Positions 1 through 6,295 of a stretch of DNA of 6,295 nt are shown piece by piece. The notes under the pieces are model-generated. The model ran no database searches. It was given only the letters and a program-made list of their open reading frames with translations, and was not told where the DNA came from. Each line of letters starts with the position of its first letter. Positions within the stretch are counted from its first letter, which is position 1. The position numbers and the translations under genes were made by a program. Source of the DNA: Vibrio madracius (GTDB lineage Bacteria; Pseudomonadota; Gammaproteobacteria; Enterobacterales; Vibrionaceae); the NCBI GenBank assembly GCA_000695745.1, contig ASHK01000338.1, positions 1 through 6,295 on the forward strand, in the 5' to 3' direction.

Positions 1-1008
1 AGCGGCTTTTCTTGCATTTATCGCAAGCGCTAGTAACTGCGAGCGATTGAGCTGTTTTACCTGCTGCGCCAATTTTTCTACCGTTAAATCCGGCTGTTCA
101 ATCATATAGGCGGCACCACAATGAACTAAGTGATCGCCATTAAGCGCTTGCTGCCGATCTTTGTGCATAAAAGGAATAAATATTGCACCCACGCCGACCG
201 CCGCCAGTTCAGAGACCGTCAATGCACCAGAGCGACAAATCACTAGGTCAGCCAACGATAGGCCTCTGCGACATCATCGATAAACTCGGTAACGTCGGCG
301 TTGTCAACCGCATTGGCGCGATACAGTTCAGCCACTTCTTCGCGACTCCCTTTACCCGCTTGGTGGCGGATTGTATAGCCCGAGCCAAGCTCTGCCATGA
401 CTGGAGGCAACGTCTGGTTTAAAATACGTGCGCCTTGACTGCCCCCCATGACAAGAATACGAATATCACCCTCGCGACCTTCAAGTCGCTGTTGCGGTTC
501 TTCAATATCAATTAAATCTTGTCTTACTGGATTGCCGACGACTTCAGCGTTAGGAAAAGCGCCAGGGAAAGCCTGAAACACTTTCTTGGCAATTTTTGAT
601 AACCATTGATTGGTTAATCCCGCCACACCATTTTGTTCATGTAATACTACTGGAATACCCATGGTCCAAGCCGCAATGCCACCAGGCCCACTCACATAAC
701 CACCCATGCCAAGAACCGCATCAGGTTGCCATTTTTTAAGGTGCTTTCTTGCCTGTAATATGGCACTAAATATCTGAAATGGCGCTTTAATAAGTTTGGC
801 TATACCCTGCCCTCGAAGACCTTTCACTTTAATGAAGTCGATCTCAATACCATGCTTTGGCACCAAGTCGGCTTCCATACGATCAGCCGTGCCTAACCAG
901 CGAATTTCCCAACCTTGTTCTTGCAGTCGGTGTGCAACCGCAAGACCCGGAAACACGTGACCGCCAGTACCACCAGCCATCACCATTAAACGTTTTATTC
1001 TTTTTCAT
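1..1008 (-). CDS. murG: MurG, lipid II-forming GlcNAc transferase (3' end off the window; two frameshifts)
   Basis: Peripheral inner-membrane GT-B glycosyltransferase that adds GlcNAc from UDP-GlcNAc to lipid I, giving lipid II. Start ATG 1008-1006 reads MKKNK and overlaps the ftsW stop. One extra A in the run at 996-993 shifts frame immediately, and one missing G at 252-253 shifts it again after AEAYRW. An internal ATG at 986 opens the longest uncorrected frame but removes the conserved N-terminus. Corrected, 336 residues lie in the window and the frame runs off base 1; the family norm is about 355, so about 19 residues are missing. Motifs are the Gly-rich loop [11 protein letters not shown] (11-21), GGYVSGP (102-108), HEQN (123-126), VVGNPVR (156-162), GGSQGA (188-193), the UDP-GlcNAc site [10 protein letters not shown] (258-267) and HKDRQQ (282-287). 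Only the C-terminal helix is unseen. Confidence 0.95.
252..253 (-). other. murG: Frameshift site in murG, one G missing
   Basis: The coding strand TATCGTTGGCTGACC should carry TGGG. Adding the G turns AYRWLT-stop into [19 protein letters not shown], the conserved UDP-GlcNAc site. Confidence 0.88.
993..996 (-). other. murG: Frameshift site at the murG 5' end, one extra A
   Basis: The coding strand AATAAAACGTTT should be AATAAACGTTT. Removing an A changes [11 protein letters not shown] to [17 protein letters not shown], the normal MurG N-terminus. Confidence 0.85.
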
Positions 1009-2223
1009 CTTTGGCTTTTTTCTTGTTCTTTCTCGAGGAGGCGCTTCCTGAGGTCTAGGTTCATCGATGTCTGGTAACAGACGGCATTCATGGTCGATAC
1101 GTAGCAGTATCGACACCGCAACGGACATAATTATAAGACTGGAACCACCGTAACTGATTAAGGGCAATGTCAAACCTTTGGTAGGAACCATACCAGCAGC
1201 AGCGCCAACGTTGACTAACGTTTGAAAAGCAAACCAAATACCAATCGCAAAAGAGAGATAGCCGCCAAATAGTTGCTTTTTCTCAAAGGCACGCTTGCCG
1301 ATGTAAAGTGCTTTGATGACTAGCGCAAACACCAACAACAACACTAACAGCACGCCAATAAAGCCTAATTCTTCAGCGAGAACCGCAAAGACAAAGTCAG
1401 TATGAGCTTCAGGCAGGTACTCCAGTTTTTGTACCGAGTTCCCTAGCCCTTGTCCCATTAAATTCCCACGGCCAAATGCCATTAGTGATTGTGTTAACTG
1501 GTAGCCACTCCCAAAAGGGTCTTCCCATGGGTCAAGGAACGAGGTTACACGACGCACACGATAAGGTTCCACCAAGATCAGAGCGATAACCGCACCGACG
1601 CCAGCCACCAATAATGCGATAAATTGAGACAGCTTTGCGCCCGCTATAAATAGCATCCCAAACAGCGTCACCAACATCACAACTACTGTTCCTAAGTCAG
1701 GCTGACCCAGTAACAAAATAGCAAAGGTCGTAAACACCATGATCGGTTTGATAAAACCGCCAAAGAAGGATTGCCTCACCTCATCTTGCTTGCGAACCAG
1801 ATAGCTCGACATGAAAATAAACAGCGACAATTTAGCGACCTCAGCGGGCTGCAAGTTAAAGAGCCCTAGCGGGATCCAACGCGACGCACCATTGACAGAT
1901 TTCCCCACGGCCAATACGACAACCAAAAGGAATATCGACAACGCAAGCAAGTACGTACTGTAGCGAAACCATTTTTCTGTAGGAACTTGTAGAACAATGG
2001 ATGATGTCCCAAGCGCTAGAACCAAGAAAATCGCATGTCGAAACATGAAATGGAATGGTTGGTCAGTAAGTCTTGAGCTAATAGGAAAAGAAGCCGACGT
2101 TACCATGACCAAACCGGTAATCATCAATGCAAACGCTAACCACACTAACTGTCTATCATACAGAGCATCAGGAGCTGGTTGTGAGAACCAACCTGTTACC
2201 CTTTGTCGAAATTGATGGAACAT
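1005..2223 (-). CDS. ftsW: FtsW, septal peptidoglycan glycosyltransferase of the SEDS family (frameshift at the 3' end)
   Basis: Inner-membrane SEDS protein that, with its partner FtsI (PBP3), polymerises lipid II at the division septum. Start ATG 2223-2221 lies 14 bp after murD with a weak GGA at 9 nt. The frame is intact for about 400 codons, then one extra A in the six-A run at 1021-1016 carries it past its stop into murG sequence, giving a false 446-residue product. With the run shortened it ends in RTRKSQR at TGA 1007-1005, 405 residues (E. coli 414), overlapping the murG start as ATGA. Motifs are NGASRWI (111-117), LQPAEVAKL (124-132), QPDLGT (174-179), the extracellular loop [17 protein letters not shown] (271-287) with Asp276 at the position of the essential aspartate of the family, and the FtsW/RodA signature [10 protein letters not shown] (353-362). 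About ten hydrophobic segments are visible between residues 25 and 377. The charged tail is cytoplasmic. Confidence 0.95.
1016..1021 (-). other. ftsW: Frameshift site at the ftsW 3' end, one extra A
   Basis: Six A on the coding strand should be five. With five, FtsW ends RKSQR at TGA 1007-1005, making an ATGA overlap with murG. With six there is no stop until 883. Confidence 0.75.
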
Positions 2224-2237
2224 AGTCGTGAGTCCGT

Positions 2238-3565
2238 TTAACTAACTTGTTTTGAAAATTGCTGAGCCAACTGAGTAAAGTCATCTCCACGAGCCATAAA
2301 ATTAGCAAACTGATCAAAGCTTGCGCACGCAGGCGATAGCATCACCATATCCCCCGTTTGCAGTTCGGGAGTAATGTCGGTTAGAACTTGCTTGAGCGTA
2401 TCATATCGAACTGCCGACGGGTGCAAAGCCATGAACTCGTCCCCATCACGCCCAAAACAGCATAACATCACATTCAACCCGGACAGTGGTTTGGCTAACT
2501 CTGAGAAATCAGCGCCTTTACCAACACCGCCCACCAAGAGATACAGTTTACCCGCCAAGCTTAGCCCAGATAACGCCGCGAGCGTGCTTGCCACATTAGT
2601 CGCCTTGGAGTCATTCACCCATTTGACGCCCTTTTCATCCGCAACCACTTGGCAACGATGACTCAAGCCAGTATACGCGGTCAAACAAGCCAAACCTTGT
2701 CGATAGTCGATACCGCTCAGCTTGAGCAGTGCACAGGCTACCAGCGCATTAGACCAGTTGTGCTTGCCAACCAAACGAAGCTGGTCGGTGGAAATAATGG
2801 CTTCACCGTTGTCAACGAGCCAGACTCGTCCATCAATTTCACGCATACCAAAGTCTTGATCATTAAAACCAAACGTAGCGACAGGAAGTTCATCATCCTC
2901 TGGGTAGGTCTCTGACTCATCTCGATTTACCAAAGCATGTTCCGCATTGAAGAAAATACGGCGTTTCGCTTGGGCATAATCTTCCATCCCTTGGTAACGA
3001 TCCATGTGGTCTTCAGACAGGTTCAAAAATGTCGATACCTTGGTTTTTAGAGAAGAGGTGGTTTCGAGTTGGAAACTAGATAATTCTAGGACATATAAAT
3101 CGGCATTCAGTTCCAGTAGATCTAAAGCCCGGAACCCCGATATTACCGCCAACACCCACGTTGATACCCGAAGCTTTAGCCATTGCTCCGGTTAGGTCGG
3201 TCACGGTACTTTTGCCGTTAGAACCCGTAATCGCAATCACTGGTTTATTATTGGCCCAAGCAAACAGTTCGATATCGCCTACCACTCGAACGCCTTTGTT
3301 TAGCGCTTGTTGTATTTCTGGCGTTGCAGGGCAATACCTGGATTGCAAACAATAAGATCTGCTTGATTCAACCACTCTGGATTAAAACTTCCCGTATGCA
3401 GTTCAACCCCGCTCGGTAACTGTTCCGCACCAGGAGGGTTCTCCCGACTGTCCATCACACGCACGGTCACACCCGGTGTTTTTTTCTAACATGATTAACG
3501 ACAGAGAGCCCGGTAATACCGAGCCCAACTACAACCACTTGCTTTATGTCTTGCCAAGAATCCAT
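2238..3565 (-). CDS. murD: MurD, UDP-MurNAc-L-Ala:D-glutamate ligase (three frameshifts as given)
   Basis: Cytoplasmic ligase that adds D-glutamate to UDP-MurNAc-L-Ala. Start ATG 3565-3563 follows AGGA at 10 nt, 23 bp after mraY. As given, the gene is in four pieces: one A lost from the run at 3479-3485, one A lost at 3324-3325, and one G gained at 3128-3130 (bases as on the coding strand). With these undone it is 442 residues (E. coli 438) and stops at TAA 2240-2238. Motifs in order are the UDP-binding Rossmann start [12 protein letters not shown] (10-21), NPGIAL (75-80), GDIELFAW (97-104), P-loop TGSNGKST (114-121), [12 protein letters not shown] (159-170), [11 protein letters not shown] (181-191), Lys201 at the site of the carbamylated lysine of the family, GKHNWSNA (267-274), NDSKATN (318-324) and [10 protein letters not shown] (411-420). 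Residue 302 is Ser in GLSHR where E. coli has GLPHR. I believe this position varies in vibrios, so I do not count it as damage. Confidence 0.95.
3128..3130 (-). other. murD: Frameshift site in murD, one extra G
   Basis: The coding strand CCGGGCTTTA should be CCGGCTTTA. Removing a G joins GVGGNIGVP to [18 protein letters not shown]. As given, the frame veers into GFRSTGTE and ends. Confidence 0.85.
3324..3325 (-). other. murD: Frameshift site in murD, one A missing
   Basis: The coding strand CTGCAACGCC should be CTGCAAACGCC. Adding the A joins NPGIALQ to [11 protein letters not shown], the normal MurD order. Confidence 0.85.
3479..3485 (-). other. murD: Frameshift site in murD, one A missing
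   Basis: Seven A on the coding strand should be eight. As given, the frame stops at TGA after RKKHRV. With eight A it reads [16 protein letters not shown], which matches the spacing of the Vibrio MurD N-terminus as I recall it. Confidence 0.85.
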
Positions 3566-3575
3566 GAACTGAGTG

Positions 3576-3579
3576 TCCT
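3576..3579 (-). promoter_or_regulatory. Probable Shine-Dalgarno site of murD
   Basis: The minus strand reads AGGA, 10 nt before the murD ATG at 3565, within the 23 bp mraY-murD gap. The match is partial, but it is the only purine-rich core in that gap and it supports the ATG start whose product opens [10 protein letters not shown]. Confidence 0.45.
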
Positions 3580-3588
3580 ACTGCGTTT

Positions 3589-4672
3589 CTAACGTACTTT
3601 AAGAGTGGCTAATCCAATAAGAACTAGTACGATTGAAATAATCCAAAAACGAACAATAACACGTGGCTCCGGCCATCCTTTTAGCTCGTAATGGTGGTGA
3701 ATCGGTGCCATACGGAAAATACGCTGACCACGCAGTTTGTATGAACCTACCTGAAGAATAACCGACAGCGTTTCCATGACGAACACGCCGCCCATAATAA
3801 CAAGTACGAACTCTTGACGAACTAACACCGCAATCACACCCAGCGCGCCACCAAGAGCCAGTGAACCAACATCACCCATAAACACTTGCGCAGGATATGT
3901 GTTAAACCAAAGGAAACCAAGGCCAGCCCCTACCATTGCGGTACATACAACGACCAGCTCTGAGGTATAGGGAATATAAGGAATATGAAGGTAATTGGCG
4001 AAGTTAACGTTACCCGTTGCCCAAGCAATAACCGCAAAACCCGCCGCAACAAGTACTGTCGGCATAATAGCCAAGCCGTCCAAACCATCCGTTAGGTTTA
4101 CCGCATTACTTGTGCCAACAATAACGAAATAAGTGAAGACGATATAAAACAGCCCCATCTGCGGCATCACGTCTTTGAAGAAGGGGACAACCAGTTGAGT
4201 TGCCGCGGTATCTTGACCATGAGCATACAAAGCGAAAGCCACGAATAGAGCGATAACTGACTGCCAAAAATACTTCCAACGAGCAATCAAGCCATCAGTG
4301 TTCTTACGAACAACTTTGCGATAGTCGTCGACAAAACCCACTGCGCCGTAGCCAAGTAACACGACCAATACCGCCCACACATAAGGGTTACTTAAGTCAG
4401 ACCACAGCAACACGGTTAAGGTAATCGCAAACAAGATCATCACACCGCCCATGGTTGGCGTTCCGCGCTTACTAAAGTGCGATTCAGGACCTTCGTTACG
4501 AACAACTTGACCGATTTGCAGCATTTGCAGGCGAGCAATCATTTTAGGTCCCATCCATAAGGACAATCCTAAAGCGGTTAACACACTGACTATGGCTCTG
4601 AATGACAGGTATTCAAACAGTCGAAAAAAAGAAAAGTATAGGCTGTAGTAATTCCGCAAGCCAAATAATCAT
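3589..4672 (-). CDS. mraY: MraY, phospho-MurNAc-pentapeptide transferase (one frameshift near the start)
   Basis: Integral inner-membrane enzyme that transfers phospho-MurNAc-pentapeptide from UDP to undecaprenyl phosphate, making lipid I. The real start is ATG 4672-4670, which overlaps the murF stop as ATGA and has AAGGAG 8 nt upstream. That start reads [11 protein letters not shown], typical of the family, and then loses frame through one extra base at about 4637-4641. The frame carrying the rest of the protein could only open at TTG 4659, which gives an N-terminus unlike MraY. With the extra base removed the protein is 360 residues, the same as E. coli. Conserved motifs are KRGTPTMGG (68-76), VDDYRK (114-119, the aspartate pair), [12 protein letters not shown] (189-200), FMGDVGS (264-270, catalytic Asp) and PIHHHYE (323-329, histidine motif). 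About ten hydrophobic membrane segments alternate with these cytoplasmic loops. It ends LKVR at TAG 3591-3589. Confidence 0.96.
4637..4641 (-). other. mraY: Frameshift site in mraY, one extra base
   Basis: The coding strand reads CCTATAC where CCTTAC or CCATAC is expected. Removing one base joins [11 protein letters not shown] to [13 protein letters not shown]. The exact base is ambiguous within the TATA stretch. This is the only break not in a homopolymer. Confidence 0.8.
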
Positions 4673-6031
4673 GTGTAAGTCTCCTTCAGTGCATTAGCAA
4701 TGGTGTACATGCCTGCACTTAGTGCCCTTTCACCAATAAGGTATGAGAGGTCTGGTTTAGCTGTGTTAAATTGCGCTCGATATATTCAAGCATGCTGTCG
4801 TGACTCTGAAAATGTATACCACCACATAGGTCACTGATAACCTTCGCATCTTCACCATAGGTCAAAACATGTTCAAATGCGAAAGGAGCAGCATGTTGTC
4901 CGACTTCTTTGTGAAGTGCAAGACTTTCATGCCCCAATTCTGCCATATTGCCAAGAATCAACCAGCGTTGCCCTTGTTGAAACTGTGCCAACAAATCAAC
5001 CGCTGCTTTCATCGCTGGAACACTGGCGTTATAGCTATCATCGATTAAGGTAATGTGCTCCGTAAGCTTTTCGACGTCAACGCGGCGTTTTACTTTACTG
5101 AGCGATTGCAAACCCAGCTCGATTTGCTCTAAGGTTGCACCACATTGAATCGCTAAAGCACTAGCTGCAACGGCATTCGACACATTATGTTCACCCAGCA
5201 GTGACAACTGCAGTTGGACATTGCCGATGGGTGTGTGCAGTGTAAAGAACGGATAGCCCTCTGATGACATCGCTATGTCAGAGGCATAGAAATCGGCGTT
5301 AATGTTTTGTTTAGAGAAAGTAATAACGTTCTTGTGTTGTAAAACTTCTGACCAAATGGACTCGCCTTGACTGTCGAGATTGATTAGCGCCGTCCCATTG
5401 GATGCGAGACCTTGATAGATTTCACCTTTTGCGGTTTTCACACCATCAAGAGAACCAAAGCCCTCTAAGTGTGCTTCTGCCACATTGTTGACCATAGCGA
5501 TGTCTGGTTTTACTAGCGCAGTGGTGTAGGCAATCTCACCAATATGATTCGCCCCCAGTTCGATAACAGAAAAGTCATCTTGTGGCGTACTACGGAGTAA
5601 TGTCAGTGGAACACCAATATCGTTGTTGAAGTTACCAGCCGTATAAAGCACTTGGCCCAGACCAGATAAGATATTCGCCACCATCTCCTTCACTGTGGTT
5701 TTGCCACAACTGCCAGTAATAGCAAGGGTCTTAGTACCACAGCGTCGGTGCACTTCAGCCCCTAGTAAACCAAGCGCAACTTTACTGTCTGCTACGATAA
5801 CCTGTGGGATATCGATATCCAGTTGACGTTCAACAATCAGTGCCGCGCACCTTTATCCACCGCTTGCTGACAAAAATCATGCGCATCAAAACGCTCGCCA
5901 ACTAAGGCGATGAACAGAGCTCCCGTTTCAATCGCACGAGTATCCGTTGTGACTTGTTGGATGCGCACGTCACCGCCACTGTGTGTACCTTCAACAATAT
6001 TGGCGATGTCAGAGAGTGTTAATTCAATCAT
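4669..6031 (-). CDS. murF: MurF, UDP-MurNAc-tripeptide:D-alanyl-D-alanine ligase (two frameshifts as given)
   Basis: Cytoplasmic ligase that adds D-Ala-D-Ala to UDP-MurNAc-tripeptide, completing the pentapeptide precursor. Start ATG 6031-6029 overlaps the murE stop and follows GGGA at 8 nt spacing. As given, the gene is broken twice. One G is missing at 5843-5844, which ends the first frame after VDKGAR. Another is missing at 4725-4727, which ends the main frame after LLVKG. With both restored it is 454 residues, the usual length (E. coli 452), and stops at TGA 4671-4669. Visible motifs are the P-loop TGSCGKTT (about 106-113), [13 protein letters not shown] (130-142), AHLEGFGS (187-194), GEHNVSNA (280-287), DDSYNAS (331-337) and GNMAELG (361-367). 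This gives the usual order: substrate-binding N-domain, central ATPase, C-domain. Residue 316 is Arg where I recall Gly-Arg in E. coli. A GTG at 5753 would open the longest uncorrected frame but is internal (Val94), not a real start. Confidence 0.95.
4681..4686 (-). promoter_or_regulatory. Shine-Dalgarno site of mraY
   Basis: The minus strand reads AAGGAG here, 8 nt before the ATG at 4672. It is the strongest ribosome binding site in the window and lies inside the last codons of murF (Lys-Glu). It settles the mraY start at 4672 against the downstream TTG at 4659. Confidence 0.8.
4725..4727 (-). other. murF: Frameshift site in murF, one G missing
   Basis: The coding strand has GGG in AAAGGGCACTAA. 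Restoring GGGG removes the early TAA and gives [20 protein letters not shown], ending at the TGA that overlaps mraY. Confidence 0.85.
5843..5844 (-). other. murF: Frameshift site in murF, one G missing
   Basis: On the coding strand GCGCGGCACTG should read GCGCGGGCACTG. The first frame stops right after VDKGARH. Adding a G gives [13 protein letters not shown], which continues into the P-loop frame. Confidence 0.85.
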
Positions 6032-6295
6032 AGTGTAAGTCCCAATAATGTTGTGGCCGATTCTCTGTCTGAGTAATGCACCGTTTCTGTACCAATAATC
6101 TGATAGTCTTCGTGGCCTTTACCAGCGAGTAAAATGATGTCCGCAACTCCAGCCTGACTCATCGCGGTTTGGAGAGCGTCAAAACGCTTGTGTTCAACAA
6201 TAGTGGCTTGTGGTTGACTCATTCCGGCCAACATATCTTCGACAATCGCCGCAGGATCTTCACTTCGAGGATTATCATCACTAAGAATAACGTGG
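6028..6295 (-). CDS. murE: MurE, UDP-MurNAc-L-Ala-D-Glu:meso-diaminopimelate ligase (C-terminal part)
   Basis: Cytoplasmic ATP-dependent ligase that adds meso-diaminopimelate to UDP-MurNAc-L-Ala-D-Glu in peptidoglycan precursor synthesis. Only the last 88 full codons lie in the window; the 5' part runs off the high-coordinate edge. The reading frame is open from 6294 to the TGA at 6030-6028, with no break. The fragment carries the DNPR motif (codons at 6276-6265), the family signature for binding diaminopimelate rather than lysine, followed by LAGM and then GKGHEDYQ, a second conserved C-terminal-domain motif near the amino-acid pocket, and YSDRE close to the end. It finishes in LLGLTL. The stop overlaps the murF start as ATGA, so translation is probably coupled. 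Identity is secure despite the truncation; the N-terminal UDP-binding and central ATPase domains cannot be assessed. Confidence 0.95.
   Translation of the reverse strand, partial: HVILSDDNPRSEDPAAIVEDMLAGMSQPQATIVEHKRFDALQTAMSQAGVADIILLAGKGHEDYQIIGTETVHYSDRESATTLLGLTL
6040..6043 (-). promoter_or_regulatory. Probable Shine-Dalgarno site of murF
   Basis: The minus strand reads GGGA, 8 nt before the murF ATG at 6031 and inside the murE coding end. It is weak by match. The ATGA overlap suggests that coupling to murE translation also helps. Confidence 0.5.

Noticed and set aside
183..422. Plus-strand open frame of 79 codons opposite murG
   Set aside because: It lies wholly antisense to conserved MurG sequence, has no recognisable motif or ribosome binding site, and is a frame shadow.
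883..1004. Extended FtsW C-terminus running into murG
   Set aside because: The extra 41 residues are murG sequence read out of frame past an extra A in a homopolymer. The corrected gene has a normal stop at 1005.
993..1021. Programmed ribosomal frameshifting at the A-rich runs between ftsW and murG
   Set aside because: Slippery A runs are present, but the same kind of one-base fault occurs at nine sites in five genes, including runs of only two or three bases. Sequence error explains all of them more simply.
2374..2915. Plus-strand open frames opposite murD
   Set aside because: They are antisense to well-conserved MurD motifs and have low-complexity Ser/Thr/Pro-rich products typical of shadow frames.
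2738..2920. Second minus-strand frame of 60 codons inside murD
   Set aside because: It overlaps the intact MurD C-terminal frame, whose sequence matches the family throughout.
1..6295. Undescribed system, mobile element, CRISPR array or non-coding RNA
   Set aside because: The window is filled by six standard dcw genes with gaps of at most 23 bp. No inverted repeats, foreign genes or repeat arrays were seen.

Overview
This window is a stretch of the division and cell wall (dcw) cluster of a gammaproteobacterium. The protein sequences fit genus Vibrio or a close relative best. That placement rests on recalled family resemblance, not on a search. All genes lie on the minus strand, so transcription runs from high to low coordinates: murE (3' end only), murF, mraY, murD, ftsW, murG (last ~19 codons missing). 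No gap exceeds 23 bp, no RNA gene, mobile element or repeat array is visible, and no promoter or terminator was recognised. The mRNA presumably starts upstream of murE and continues past murG, usually into murC.

Layout in transcription order: murE tail 6295-6028; murF 6031-4669; mraY 4672-3589; murD 3565-2238; ftsW 2223-1005; murG 1008-1. After correction, murE/murF, murF/mraY and ftsW/murG each overlap by 4 bp (ATGA). mraY/murD and murD/ftsW are separated by 23 and 14 bp.

The genes form one pathway. MurD adds D-Glu, MurE adds meso-diaminopimelate and MurF adds D-Ala-D-Ala to build UDP-MurNAc-pentapeptide in the cytoplasm. MraY moves the phospho-MurNAc-pentapeptide to undecaprenyl phosphate (lipid I). 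MurG adds GlcNAc (lipid II). FtsW is the SEDS glycosyltransferase that polymerises lipid II at the septum.

The one striking property is that five of the six genes do not read through as given. I find nine single-base indels (five losses, four gains), eight of them in homopolymer runs. Undoing each restores a protein of normal family length: MurF 454, MraY 360, MurD 442 and FtsW 405 residues, plus 336 in-window residues of MurG. Since the pathway is essential, sequencing or assembly error is far likelier than real gene decay. Coordinates below are for the intact genes as they lie on this sequence, with each break marked. I see no novel biological system here.
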